64,000 nt of DNA from a bacterium. Its GTDB lineage: Bacteria; Vulcanimicrobiota; Vulcanimicrobiia; Vulcanimicrobiales; SCRA01. Positions 48,543-60,883 of the stretch are shown here, piece by piece. Both the position numbers and the translations under genes were made by a program. The stretch spans positions 32,978 through 96,977 of the forward strand of contig SCRA01000037.1 in the NCBI GenBank assembly GCA_004297985.1, in the 5' to 3' direction. The notes beneath the pieces were generated by a model. It was not told the origin of the DNA. It did no database searches and saw nothing but the letters and a program-made list of their open reading frames with translations. How positions within the stretch are numbered: position 1 is the stretch's first letter; the number at the start of each line of letters is the position of its first letter.

Positions 48543-48995
48543 ATGCCGATCGAGCCGCGTCTGTTCATCAAGACTGCGATGGTCTACCTTGCGCTCACCT
48601 TCCTCGCCGGCGTGATCCTCGCGGTGGCTGAGGCTCTCCAGCATCCTCTGCCTCCCGTCATCGCCATCGAGCATGGCCATGCGGGCTTCGTCGGCTGGTT
48701 AGTGAACGTGGTAATCGGCGTGGCACTCTGGATGTTTCCCCTCGATACACAACGCTTTCCCGAGAGCAAAGGACGCTATCCCGTGCGGGCGGTGATGGCC
48801 GCCTATCTGGCGCTCAATATCGGGCTCCCCTTGCGGCTCATCTCCGAGCCTTGGGTTCAGCTTGCGGACAATCCCATCGCTTCGACGGTGCTGATCCTCA
48901 GCGCGCTCCTTCAGTTCGCGGCGATTGCGATCGTCGGCTACATCGTCTGGCTGCGGATCAAGGCACCGGCTCGCCACGCGCCGGGGGTGCGCTGA
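48543..48995 (+). CDS. membrane protein, cbb3/NO-reductase subunit-I-like fragment family
   Basis: Four hydrophobic segments with EHGHAGFVGWLVNVVIGVALWMFP. Confidence 0.55.
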   Translation: MPIEPRLFIKTAMVYLALTFLAGVILAVAEALQHPLPPVIAIEHGHAGFVGWLVNVVIGVALWMFPLDTQRFPESKGRYPVRAVMAAYLALNIGLPLRLISEPWVQLADNPIASTVLILSALLQFAAIAIVGYIVWLRIKAPARHAPGVR

Positions 48996-50242
48996 TGCGC
49001 ATCGCCTCGCGCCCCTGGATTCCACCGGCGGGACTCATCGCCGGCCATCTCGCGCATGCGTTGGTCTGGGTGGTGCTCGCTGTTCTCGCCGTCACGGATT
49101 GGAACGCTCCGACGATGCGCGGCATCGCCTGGATCCATCTCGCGGCGCTGGCGTGGCTGACGCTGACGGCGCTCACCGTCCTGCTCTACGTCATGCCGGC
49201 ATTCACGGAGGTGGATCTGCGTTACGAGCGCCTGGCGCGCGGAGGGCTGGCGCTCTTCGGCATCGGCGCCTACGCGATGGTGTTCTCGTTCTGGGGCGAG
49301 CGTGCCGATGCGTTAGCGTGGTCGGCGCTGACGGTGTTGGCCGGGCTCGTGGTCTACCTGGTCGCGGTGCTGCCGATGCTGGGCGAAGCGTTGCGCGGGC
49401 CGCGCGTAGAGGCGGCGATCGCGCGCGCCTTTCTGATTGTCTTCTCGTTCTTGCTTGCCGCGGCGGTGTTGGGTGTAGGTATGGCGGCAGCGCTCGCAGG
49501 CCACGCATCTCCAGCCTGGCTGACCACGACGCCCGCCGTGCACGCTCACGTGGCGGGGATTGGATGGCTGACCCTCCTCGTGATGGGCGTCTCCGTACGG
49601 ACCTCGGGCCCGATCTTCGGCGCCCGCCCCTCGGCGCGCTGGCGCCACTACACTGCCGCCGGACTGATCGCCGCCGCGATCTTCGTGCTGGCGATTGCCT
49701 TCTGGTTCTCGTTGGGCGCGCTGCTCTGGGTCGGAGCGATCCTCACGCTCGCCGGCATCGCGCTCTACGTCCTCGACGTGATCGACCTTACCACCCATGC
49801 AACGGTCGCGCATCGCCCGCCGCAAGTGTTCTACCTCGCCTCCGTGCTCTGGCTTGCCGTAGCCGGCGTGCTGGGGCTGGGCGTCGCCGGCGGCGCCCAT
49901 TGGCAAGCCTCGTACGTCTTCGTGGCGTTGGTGGGCTGGGTGGGGCAGATGGTGCTTGCGCACTTGCATCACGTGGCGATCCGCATGATCGCCACGACGT
50001 TCCGCGGCGAAGATGATGAGACGCCTCCAAGTGAGCTGCTCTCCCTGCCGCTGAGTTGGCTGGCGCTCGTCGCCTTTCAGTTGGCCGTGTTCTTCGGCGC
50101 GGCAGGCCTGGCCAGCGACGGTGCTGCCATCGTTCATGTGGCCGGTTTTTGCGGTCTGCTGGGTTGGTTCTTGATGACCGCCAACGTGGCCGGAGCGATC
50201 TTGCGAGCGGGCCGTGTGCCCAGCGCGGCCAATCTTTCGTAA
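48995..50242 (+). CDS. multi-pass heme-copper-oxidase-like / NnrS-like membrane protein
   Basis: ~12 hydrophobic segments, HAHVAGIGWLTLLVMGVSVRT and HLHHVAIRMI histidine motifs; stop/start overlap with upstream gene. Confidence 0.6.
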   Translation: MRIASRPWIPPAGLIAGHLAHALVWVVLAVLAVTDWNAPTMRGIAWIHLAALAWLTLTALTVLLYVMPAFTEVDLRYERLARGGLALFGIGAYAMVFSFWGERADALAWSALTVLAGLVVYLVAVLPMLGEALRGPRVEAAIARAFLIVFSFLLAAAVLGVGMAAALAGHASPAWLTTTPAVHAHVAGIGWLTLLVMGVSVRTSGPIFGARPSARWRHYTAAGLIAAAIFVLAIAFWFSLGALLWVGAILTLAGIALYVLDVIDLTTHATVAHRPPQVFYLASVLWLAVAGVLGLGVAGGAHWQASYVFVALVGWVGQMVLAHLHHVAIRMIATTFRGEDDETPPSELLSLPLSWLALVAFQLAVFFGAAGLASDGAAIVHVAGFCGLLGWFLMTANVAGAILRAGRVPSAANLS

Positions 50243-50269
50243 AATAACACAAATGGCCAAAGGAGGCGC

Positions 50270-50351
50270 ACTTGCACTCTCGAAAGGGCAAGTCCCGCAA
50301 GGGATTGCAGGCGACGCGAGGGCTGTGGGGGGACGCGTCCTCGTGTCGCCT
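50270..50351 (+). ncRNA. candidate structured leader upstream of the MCP gene
   Basis: ACTTGC/GCAAGT stem, GNRA-capped TCCC-GCAA-GGGA hairpin, and 13-bp stem AGGCGACGCGAGG / CCTCGTGTCGCCT (one G-U). Confidence 0.45.
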
Positions 50352-50447
50352 CTCTTCTTGTTCACGAGTAATCTGGCGCTCGCTCTGGTTGGCCCTGGAC
50401 GCCTACGGTTCGGCGACCGATAATGCCCTCCAAGGGGGGATATCGCC

Positions 50448-52115
50448 ATGATGACCGAGCCCGCGACCATCGCACACGAGCTTGCCGCCCGCTTGAGGCA
50501 GCTTGCGGAGGATGATGTCGCCGACTTGACGACGCTGCTCTCCCTGCCCGCCGACGCGCCGGCGGAGTTGCGCGACCTCTGCGCCGCGTTCAATGCGGTA
50601 TTCGCACGCGTCGCCTCCGACCTGCGCGATCTGGCCAAGCGGACCAACGACGGCTCGGCGGCCGCTGCCCGCAACGGTTTCTTGATCGGACGCATCGCCA
50701 CGGCCACGCATCGCCAGTCCGAGGAGACCTCGCAGATCGCCGCCGCTGTCCACGAGACGGCGCAGGGGGCGAAGATGGTGGCGGAGTCGGCCGATCACAC
50801 GCGTCGTCTCACGGACGAGCTGCGTACGTCTTCCGCGGCGTCGTTCGCTACCGTAGAACGCTCGCTCGAGAAACTCGAGCAGCTCCGTGCTCAAGCGGAG
50901 CAGGCGGCGCAGCACGTCTCGGGCGTCGTGGAGCTCTCGCAGCAAATCGAGCAGGTCGTCGACGTCATCGACGACGTCTCGGAGCGGACGAACCTCTTGG
51001 CGCTCAACGCGGCGATCGAGGCGGCCCGCGCCGGCGAGCACGGCCGCGGCTTCGCCGTGGTGGCCGACGAGGTGCGCAAGCTCGCGGACTCCACCCGCTC
51101 GTCGACCAAAGAGATCGGCGCTTTGATCCGCAACGTGCTGTCGTCCGTCGAGGCGGCGCGTACTGCGACCACACAGAGCACGCAACGCGCCGTCGAGGTG
51201 AGTACGGAGGCGACCAAGGTGCGCGACGACCTCGGCCACATGACGGAGATCATCGGCAAGTCCACGGAGCAGGTCGCCTCCATCGCCACCACGGTAGAAC
51301 AGCAGTCCGCCGTGCTCGGCGAGGTTTCGCACAGCGTCGAGGCGCTCAGCACCCATGCCAACGAAGGTGCCGCGAACGCTAGGGACGCCGGAAACCTCAA
51401 TCTCGGCGAGCTCACGGGGCACGCCTTCACGGTGCTCGGACGCTACCGCCTGGGCACCTTCATCGATCGCGCCCGTGATTGGGCGAACGATGCGGCGACC
51501 GAAGCGGAGGCGGTCTTCGAGCGCGCGATCGAGCGCGGACACATCGCAGAGCGCGACGCCTTCGACACCACCTACGTCGAAGTCACCGGACCCGACGTGC
51601 GCCGGCTCTCGCGCCTCTTCAACGTCGATCGCTTGCGTGGCGGAGCCTTCCGCCCGCCCAAGTACCGTACGAGTTACGACGCCAAAGTCGACGAGGCACT
51701 GGTTGAGATCGTCGACCGCTATACCGCGCTCGACAAGCATATCGTCTATCTCTGCGTCGTTGACATCAACGGATTCCTGATCGCCCACTACCGAGACTAC
51801 CGCAAAGACATCACCGGCGACGACGAGCGGGATCTTCCGGGCAATCGTATCAAACGTGTCTTCGACGATCACGTGGGCATCCGTGCGGCGCGCGTGGGGC
51901 TGGCAGGAGGGCTCGACGTTCCGCTGCGCGCGCCGCGCTCGGCGTTCGTCCAGCGCGGCGTGGACCTGCGCCGCAAGCCGGGGGTGCGCTCCATGGTTCT
52001 GCAGACCTATGCACGCGATACGGGCGTGGTGATGGACGATCTCGCGGTGCCCATCTACGTACGGGACCAGCGCTGGGGTGCGATGCGCCTGGCGATGGAT
52101 ATCGAGGCCCTGTAG
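50448..52115 (+). CDS. soluble methyl-accepting chemotaxis protein with C-terminal sensor region
   Basis: [50 protein letters not shown]; no TM segment; ~230-residue C-terminal extension. Confidence 0.92.
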   Translation: MMTEPATIAHELAARLRQLAEDDVADLTTLLSLPADAPAELRDLCAAFNAVFARVASDLRDLAKRTNDGSAAAARNGFLIGRIATATHRQSEETSQIAAAVHETAQGAKMVAESADHTRRLTDELRTSSAASFATVERSLEKLEQLRAQAEQAAQHVSGVVELSQQIEQVVDVIDDVSERTNLLALNAAIEAARAGEHGRGFAVVADEVRKLADSTRSSTKEIGALIRNVLSSVEAARTATTQSTQRAVEVSTEATKVRDDLGHMTEIIGKSTEQVASIATTVEQQSAVLGEVSHSVEALSTHANEGAANARDAGNLNLGELTGHAFTVLGRYRLGTFIDRARDWANDAATEAEAVFERAIERGHIAERDAFDTTYVEVTGPDVRRLSRLFNVDRLRGGAFRPPKYRTSYDAKVDEALVEIVDRYTALDKHIVYLCVVDINGFLIAHYRDYRKDITGDDERDLPGNRIKRVFDDHVGIRAARVGLAGGLDVPLRAPRSAFVQRGVDLRRKPGVRSMVLQTYARDTGVVMDDLAVPIYVRDQRWGAMRLAMDIEAL

Positions 52116-52186
52116 CGGAGTTTTTGCCACGAGGGTTCCGATGTTTTTCGTGTTCTCGGCGTATCCGCGCGTGCTATAACGGCGGC

Positions 52187-52690
52187 ATGAGCTTTATCAC
52201 GCGTTTCTTAGCGGCCGCCGCCGCGTGCGCCGCCCTCCTTACTCAAACGGCTTTCGCCGACCAGGCGCCGGCGCCGACTAGCGCCGTCGCGGGGCCGTAC
52301 CGGCTGAGCATCCAGCTCACTCCTTCGGAGCCCCTGTACCCCACGCCGGCCGCGGCGCAAGCCGCCGGTGTCGTCACCGGTTTCATCGCCGTACGCGGCG
52401 AGGCTCCCGTGACGCTCTCCACCACGCCGGCTCCCACTGCCTTCCTGGCCGTTCAGGTTTTCGATGCGAAGACCGGCGCTGTGGTCAAGAACGCCGACGT
52501 CAACATCCTGGTGACACCTACCGCCGGCGGTGCCTCGCTGCAGCTCCCGGTTGCGGAGATCGTGGAGTTGGGCCAGGGCGCCAAGAGCGACGAGTACGGC
52601 AACAACGCAGCGCTGAAGCCGGGCGACTACACCGTCAACGTCAACGTCAACGCCAAGGCCGAGGCCTGGTTCCACGTCACCGTTCATTGA
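52187..52690 (+). CDS. secreted protein of unknown function
   Basis: MSFITRFLAAAAACAALLTQTAFADQ signal peptide; complete ORF. Confidence 0.75.
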   Translation: MSFITRFLAAAAACAALLTQTAFADQAPAPTSAVAGPYRLSIQLTPSEPLYPTPAAAQAAGVVTGFIAVRGEAPVTLSTTPAPTAFLAVQVFDAKTGAVVKNADVNILVTPTAGGASLQLPVAEIVELGQGAKSDEYGNNAALKPGDYTVNVNVNAKAEAWFHVTVH

Positions 52691-52858
52691 TCCAATGAAT
52701 CACTGAGGGGCCGCGCCGTTCACGCTTTGGCCATGCAGACGGCGTGCGGACGGCCCCCACCCGTGCAAACGTCGTACGCGGCAGCCGCATTGCTAACGTC
52801 GCGTCGAATGCCACAACACCTCTGCGCCTGGTAGCATCGCCCTCAAGAGGAGGAGCCG

Positions 52859-54109
52859 ATGCACCCAAAGATCGACGCAGGAGATACCGCGTGGCTGCTC
52901 GCCTCGGCCGCGCTGGTCATGATCATGACCCCCGCCCTGGGATTCTTCTACGGCGGGCTCGTTCGCCGTAAGAACGTGCTCTCGACGATCATGCACAGTT
53001 TCTTCATCCTGTGCTTGATCAGCGTGCAATGGGTGATGTGGGGATACTCGCTGGCCTTCGGCCACGATCTGCACGGATGGGGAATCGTCGGTGATCTCTC
53101 GTGGGTTGGGCTGAACGGCGTGGGGATGACGCCGAACGCCGACTACGGCGCCACGGTCCCGCATCTGGCGTACATGGCCTTCCAGATGATGTTCGCCATC
53201 ATCACCCCCGCGCTGATCACCGGCGCGTTCGCCGAGCGCAAGCGCTTCAAGGCTTTCGTGATCTTCAGCCTGTTGTGGTCGACGCTGGTCTACGATCCCG
53301 TGGCACACTGGGTTTGGGGTCACGGCGGATGGCTGGCGAAGCTGGGCGCGCTGGACTTCGCCGGGGGAACGGTCGTTCACATCACTAGCGGCGTCTCGGC
53401 ACTGGTTGCCGCGATGGTCCTGGGGCGGCGTATCGAGCTGCAGCGCGGCGAGGCGCACCCCGACGAGCCGTACGATGCCACCATGACGATCCTCGGCGCC
53501 AGCTTGCTGTGGTTCGGCTGGTTCGGCTTCAACGCGGGGAGCGCCATTCAGTCTGGAGGCCTAGCCGCCAACGCTTTCGTGGTCACCAACACCGCTGCGG
53601 CGATGGCGGCGCTCACCTGGATGACGCTGTCGTGGATGCACAAGGGGACGCCCAGCGTGCTGGGCGCCACGGCAGGCGCCGTCGCTGGGTTGGTGGCGAT
53701 TACGCCCGCGTCGGGCTACGTGACCACGCCCGCTTCGATCTTGATCGGCTTGGGCGCCGGCGCCGTCTGCTACGTCTGCGTTCACCTGATGAGGCGCAGC
53801 GGCGTCGACGACGTGCTGGACGTTTTCGCCGTCCACGGCGTGGGCGGCGTCTGGGGGGCGCTGGCCACGGGCCTCTTCGCCACCGTGGCGATCAACGCCG
53901 GAGCCGCCAACGGGCTGTTCTACGGCAACCCCAAGCAGCTCGGAATCCAGGCGATCGCCGTCGCTGCTTCGTTCACGTACTCGGCGGTCATGACGTTCGT
54001 GATCCTCAAAGCAGTCAACGTCTTCGTCCCGCTGCGCGTGAGCGAGCAGGAGGAGGCGATGGGGCTCGACCTCACCCAGCACCGCGAAGTCGTGGCCTCG
54101 ACGCCGTAA
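52859..54109 (+). CDS. amtB: ammonium transporter (Amt family)
   Basis: GDTAWLLASAALVMIMTPALGFFYGGLVRRKNVLSTIMHSF, DFAGGTVVHITSGVSALVAAMVLGRR, FAVHGVGGVWGALATGLF. Confidence 0.97.
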   Translation: MHPKIDAGDTAWLLASAALVMIMTPALGFFYGGLVRRKNVLSTIMHSFFILCLISVQWVMWGYSLAFGHDLHGWGIVGDLSWVGLNGVGMTPNADYGATVPHLAYMAFQMMFAIITPALITGAFAERKRFKAFVIFSLLWSTLVYDPVAHWVWGHGGWLAKLGALDFAGGTVVHITSGVSALVAAMVLGRRIELQRGEAHPDEPYDATMTILGASLLWFGWFGFNAGSAIQSGGLAANAFVVTNTAAAMAALTWMTLSWMHKGTPSVLGATAGAVAGLVAITPASGYVTTPASILIGLGAGAVCYVCVHLMRRSGVDDVLDVFAVHGVGGVWGALATGLFATVAINAGAANGLFYGNPKQLGIQAIAVAASFTYSAVMTFVILKAVNVFVPLRVSEQEEAMGLDLTQHREVVASTP

Positions 54110-54146
54110 CCCACTCGATACTCTCTCGCCAACGAAAGGAGCCCAC

Positions 54147-54806
54147 ATGGGGCGCTGGATCGCGCCGATGGCACTCGCCGTCGGGGTCTGGGTGACGCCG
54201 TCTCTTGCGGCAGCTACCCCAACCGAACTCTTCAACATTCCAACCACGGATACGCAGGCAGTGAGCGTTCTCCATGCCGATCTGGTCTGGGGATCGGCAC
54301 AGCCCTACGCCGGCGATGCCGGCGTGCTGGTGGGCGTGAGTCGCCGCGCGGAGTTCGCGCTCGACTCCGTGCGCCCCGGAACGCCCAACACGATGCTGGG
54401 GGTGAAGGTGCGTCTGCTGGACGAGCGAGCCGGTACGCCGGCGCTGGCGGTGGGCATTCTCTCCTATGCGCCAAGCCACCCCGGCCTCTCCGCCAACGAG
54501 CGCTACGTGGTGGCCGGGCGGCATGTTGGGACGTGGCGCGTGACCGTCGGTGCCTACGCGGCCAACGCATCCACCGTGGGCCCGAGCCACGCCGGGGGTC
54601 TCTTCGGCTTCGACGGGCCGCTGGGCGGGCGCTGGAGCGCCAGCGTCGATACGACCACGGGCAGTTCGGTGCTGGGCGTGACTACCGTCGGCATAGGCTA
54701 TCAGGTGACGCCGAAGATCAACGTCAACCCCGGAGTCGTCTTCCAAAATGCGAGAAGCAATGGCCCCGATTTCCTGCAGGTCGAGGTCCATATCGACCTT
54801 CGTTGA
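54147..54806 (+). CDS. secreted/outer-membrane-like protein of unknown function
   Basis: Signal peptide followed by alternating beta-rich sequence; complete ORF. Confidence 0.65.
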   Translation: MGRWIAPMALAVGVWVTPSLAAATPTELFNIPTTDTQAVSVLHADLVWGSAQPYAGDAGVLVGVSRRAEFALDSVRPGTPNTMLGVKVRLLDERAGTPALAVGILSYAPSHPGLSANERYVVAGRHVGTWRVTVGAYAANASTVGPSHAGGLFGFDGPLGGRWSASVDTTTGSSVLGVTTVGIGYQVTPKINVNPGVVFQNARSNGPDFLQVEVHIDLR

Positions 54807-54892
54807 GCCGGAGACCCCCAACGCTTGGGCAGCCGTCCAATGCGCGGCGTGGGAACGCGGTCTATACTGAGTCCAAGCCAAGGAGGTTCGCA

Positions 54893-55023
54893 TGGAGATG
54901 CTCGTCGCCAGTCTGGTTGCCTTCGGTTCGCTGGTCGTCGCGTGGATCGTCCTTCCCGCGTCGAGCGTGCCCCGTGAGCACCATCAGGCTGCCGCCGGTA
55001 TCTCTTCGGATCTCGCGGCGTAA
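54893..55023 (+). CDS. small membrane protein (43 aa)
   Basis: AAGGAGG RBS, ATG, MEMLVASLVAFGSLVVAWIVLPASSVPREHHQAAAGISSDLAA stop. Confidence 0.5.
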
Positions 55024-55108
55024 TGTAAGAATCTCTCTCAAGGTCAAAACCGGCGGGGGCCCGTGCCAGTGAAGGCACGGGCCTCCGGCGTTTCGAAGGG
55101 AAAACCCC

Positions 55109-55588
55109 GTGGAGCTCTACATTCTGCGCCACGGGGACGCCGGCGAGCAAGATCCCGCCCGTTGGCCCGACGACTCGCAGCGCCCGCTTACCCGCGACGG
55201 CCGGCTGCGCATGGAGCGGGCGGGCAAGGCGTTCAAGCATCTCGGCCTCCGCTTCGACATGGTGCTCTCCAGCCCGTACGTGCGCGCGCTGGAGACCGCG
55301 CAGGCCGCCTTGCCGCGCGCCACGGTCCTACGCACGGCCAGTCTCGCTCCAGGCGCGGAGCCTGAGGCCGTCTTCGCGGAGCTGGGTTCGCTCGACGCCG
55401 ACGCGGTCATCGTCGTCAGCCATGAGCCGCTCTGCGGCCGCCTCCTGGCATCCGCCGTCGCGCCCAACGGCATCACGCTGCGCTTCGGCAAGGGCGCGCT
55501 CTGCCGTATCGACCTCACGCATCCCCAGCCGGGTGCGGGAACCCTGCGCTGGCTGATCCCAGCTCGCGCTTGGGAGCACATCGGCTAG
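55109..55588 (+). CDS. SixA-like phosphohistidine phosphatase / histidine phosphatase family
   Basis: MELYILRHGDAGEQDPARWPDDSQRPLTRDGRLRMERAGKAF, IVVSHEPL. Confidence 0.93.
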   Translation: MELYILRHGDAGEQDPARWPDDSQRPLTRDGRLRMERAGKAFKHLGLRFDMVLSSPYVRALETAQAALPRATVLRTASLAPGAEPEAVFAELGSLDADAVIVVSHEPLCGRLLASAVAPNGITLRFGKGALCRIDLTHPQPGAGTLRWLIPARAWEHIG

Positions 55589-55682
55589 TACGTTAGAACA
55601 ATCAACGGGTACGATGATCGGCGGTGAAACGGGCAGGTCGCTACGCGTCGCCGGCGCGAAAGAAGCGGCCCGTCGCGAACGT

Positions 55683-55758
55683 GGGCGATTAGCTCAGCTG
55701 GGAGAGCGCCTCCCTTACAAGGAGGAAGTCGGCGGTTCGAGCCCGTCATCGCCCACCA
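55683..55758 (+). tRNA. tRNA-Val (anticodon TAC), CCA encoded
   Basis: GGGCGAT...ATCGCCC acceptor stem, anticodon loop CTTACAA, TTCGAGCC T-arm, genomic CCA. Confidence 0.97.
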
Positions 55759-55762
55759 CGTC

Positions 55763-55787
55763 AAAAGCCCGTTGCTACGGGCTTTTT
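55763..55787 (+). terminator. Rho-independent terminator after tRNA-Val
   Basis: AAAGCCCGT-TGCT-ACGGGCTTTTT hairpin with T tract. Confidence 0.85.
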
Positions 55788-55800
55788 CATTATATCGAGG

Positions 55801-56109
55801 CTACCGGGCCAATACTTGTCCGACAACCTGAATGACAGCCTGTTTCCGCTTGCGGGGACGCGTGAGGATGGCGTCCAGGGAGGCGGCGGCCTCGCGCTGG
55901 AGGATCGAGCGCGACGTGGCCGATCGCCGGGCGGCGTGTCGGCGCCGCACCAGCTCGTAGATGCCGTACGTATTCGGGCTTCGATTCGGCTTCACAAGGC
56001 CGCCAGCGAATGCCTCGGTCCTCGCGATCGGGTGGTTCGAGAAGCGCAAATAATAAGCGACCCGGCCGCCCTCTGACGACTGCTCAACGTCTTTCAATTC
56101 GCGGATCAT
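55801..56109 (-). CDS. hypothetical protein
   Basis: 102-aa ORF, 4-nt ATGA overlap with upstream small ORF. Confidence 0.5.
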   Translation of the reverse strand: MIRELKDVEQSSEGGRVAYYLRFSNHPIARTEAFAGGLVKPNRSPNTYGIYELVRRRHAARRSATSRSILQREAAASLDAILTRPRKRKQAVIQVVGQVLAR

Positions 56110-56265
56110 CGCTCCACCTCGTCTGCGGTTACGGTCACTATGCTGTACAGCTCTGGGTCTCGGAGGTCAAACGTATCCTGCCGCGTCCATCGCTGCGCCA
56201 TTTCGTATGCGGCACCGCGGCTGGCCGCCGAACTCAGCGTGCGCGATGACGCTGCTAAAAGCGCC

Positions 56266-58771
<2,506 letters not shown>

Positions 58772-60058
58772 CTAGCGATCGTGCCAGATCGGAATCGTAC
58801 AGCGCGCCGAGATGCGCGCCTCGTCGAGCACGCGCATGACGTTGCCGTCCTCCAGCGCGAGTTCGTCGAACAGGAGGGCGGGGACGCCCTCCGCCGCACG
58901 CACCGAGTATCCGGCGCGTTCGAGTGCGGCGCGGGCCGCATCCATGTCTCGGCCCTCGGTCAGCCCGAGCGCATGCGGCATGCGCACCTGGTCGAGCGGC
59001 GTGAGGGTAACGTCCGCCATACGGCGGTTGGTGCGGAACGAGGTTCCGTGCGCGAGATGGCGGAGCACGGCGAGCAAATCGCCCACCATGGCGGAGGCGG
59101 TCGGCTCGCGTCCGGCGCCGGTGCCGATGAAGCTCAACGCTCCGGTGGCCTGGCCCACGATGCGGATCGCGCACTGTGGCCCTTCGGGCTGCGCGAAGAG
59201 ATGGCCGGTCGGCACGAAGACCGGTGAGACGGCAGTGGTCAGCGTCTCGTCCGCATCGCGCGCGAAGGCCAACAGTTTCAGTGCGTATCCGAGGTGTTTT
59301 CCCAGCGCCACGTCTTCGGGGCTCAGCGCGGTGATGCCGCGCCGCGCGATGGCGGTCGATTTGACGTAGCGGCGGAAAGCCAGACGCGAGAGCAGCGCCA
59401 GTTTGTGCGCGGCGTCCCAGCCCTCGACGTCGCTGCGCGGGTCGGCCTCGGCGAAGCCGAGCTCCTGCGCACGTTTGAGCGCGTCGGCGTAGGTGGAGCC
59501 GGCGGCCATCGCACTGAGGATGAAGTTGGTGGTGCCGTTGACCACGCCGGCGATCTCGACGATGCGTTCTCCGGCCAGCGACTCGCGCAGCAGGCGAATG
59601 ATCGGAATCGCCCCGCCGACGGCGGCCTCGTACCAGAGCGTGACACCGTGATTGTCGGCCAGGGCATCGAGCTCCGCGCCGTGGGCGGCCAGCAGGTCCT
59701 TGTTGGCCGTGACGACGTGTTTGCCGAGGCTCAGAGCCCGCGCCACGTAGTCCGCGGCGGCACTGGTTCCGCCGATGCACTCCAGAACCACATGGACGTT
59801 GGGGTCGTTGATGACCGCGTCGGCGTCCGTCGTGAGGACCGGGAGCGCGGGCGTGGCGCCGCGCGGCTTCTCGGCGTCGCGAATGAGCACGTGGACGAGA
59901 TCGAAGTCCACACCGGCTTCATTTCGCAACAGCTCGCGCTGCGCGTGGAGGATGGCGACGACGCCGCTGCCGACTGTGCCGTGCCCTAGCAGTCCGATGC
60001 CGACACGTTCGGGGCGGCCTCGATGCCAGTGTGCTGGTTGAGTGAGCAACACGGCCAT
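58772..60058 (-). CDS. hom: homoserine dehydrogenase
   Basis: VGIGLLGHGTVGSGVVAIL, VTANKDLLAAHGAELDALA, GVVNGTTNFILSAMA, PRSDVEGWDAAHKLALL. Confidence 0.96.
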   Translation of the reverse strand: MAVLLTQPAHWHRGRPERVGIGLLGHGTVGSGVVAILHAQRELLRNEAGVDFDLVHVLIRDAEKPRGATPALPVLTTDADAVINDPNVHVVLECIGGTSAAADYVARALSLGKHVVTANKDLLAAHGAELDALADNHGVTLWYEAAVGGAIPIIRLLRESLAGERIVEIAGVVNGTTNFILSAMAAGSTYADALKRAQELGFAEADPRSDVEGWDAAHKLALLSRLAFRRYVKSTAIARRGITALSPEDVALGKHLGYALKLLAFARDADETLTTAVSPVFVPTGHLFAQPEGPQCAIRIVGQATGALSFIGTGAGREPTASAMVGDLLAVLRHLAHGTSFRTNRRMADVTLTPLDQVRMPHALGLTEGRDMDAARAALERAGYSVRAAEGVPALLFDELALEDGNVMRVLDEARISARCTIPIWHDR

Positions 60059-60144
60059 CAGAACCTCGGGTGAGAGAAGCTGCCGCCCGTTGGCGGCGTA
60101 TTGGCGCTTATGTTAGTCAAGATGGAGGGGAAGCGTCAATCCCT

Positions 60145-60846
60145 CTAAGGGGTCGGTTTCTCCATCTCGGCTCCGCCGGCAAGGTCTGGGCGGCGGGCAG
60201 CGGTGCGCCGGCGGGACTCCTCGCGGCGCCATGCAGCGATCGCTGCGTGGTCCCCCGAGAGGAGCACCGGCGGGACCTCCAGGCCGCGAAAGACGCGCGG
60301 GCGCGTGAAGACCGGGAAGTCGAGGGAACCGCTCTGGAACGACTCTTGCTCCAGCGAATCGCCCGTAATGACCCCGGGGAGCAGGCGAGCCGTGGCGTCG
60401 AGCACGGCCATGGCAGGGATCTCGCCGCCGGTCAAGACGAAGTCGCCCAGCGAGACTTCCTCGACGGGGTAGAGGCTCGCAAGGCGCTCGTCGACGCCCT
60501 CGTAGTGGCCGCAGATGAGGATTAGCTGCTCGAGCGCGGCGTAGCGCTCCGCCGCCGCCTGCGCGAAGCGTTGTCCCGCCGGCGTGAAGAGCACGATCGC
60601 GCGCCGTTCGCGGGGCTCGGCCAGCAGCGGGTCCAGCACGCGGGCCAGCGGCTCGATGCGCAGCACCATACCCGGGCCGCCGCCAAAAGGCGTGTCGTCG
60701 GCGCGCTCGCGGCCTACCAGCGCATCGAGCACGTGGTGGAGGCGTACCTCCAAGAGCTCCCGTTCCAGGGCGCGCCCAAGGATCGAGAGGGCAATCTGCG
60801 GTGCGAAGAGCTCCGGGAAGAGGGTGATCACGTCGACGCGTAGCAT
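60145..60846 (-). CDS. trmD: tRNA (guanine-N1)-methyltransferase
   Basis: MLRVDVITLFPELFAPQIALSILGRA, FGGGPGMVLRIEPL, LICGHYEGVDERL, LTGGEIPAMAVLDATARLLPGV. Confidence 0.96.
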   Translation of the reverse strand: MLRVDVITLFPELFAPQIALSILGRALERELLEVRLHHVLDALVGRERADDTPFGGGPGMVLRIEPLARVLDPLLAEPRERRAIVLFTPAGQRFAQAAAERYAALEQLILICGHYEGVDERLASLYPVEEVSLGDFVLTGGEIPAMAVLDATARLLPGVITGDSLEQESFQSGSLDFPVFTRPRVFRGLEVPPVLLSGDHAAIAAWRREESRRRTAARRPDLAGGAEMEKPTP

Positions 60847-60883
60847 GGCGGGCAACCGTTCGCGGCGAAGGCCGCTCGTACCC

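Noticed and set aside
50250-50360. Firm c-di-GMP (GEMM) riboswitch call
   Set aside because: GNRA hairpin present but the conserved core (e.g. GGGACGCAAAGCC) is not clearly matched
50403-52130. 575-aa minus-strand ORF
   Set aside because: Antisense to the clear MCP gene; arginine/valine-rich composition typical of GC-rich shadow ORFs
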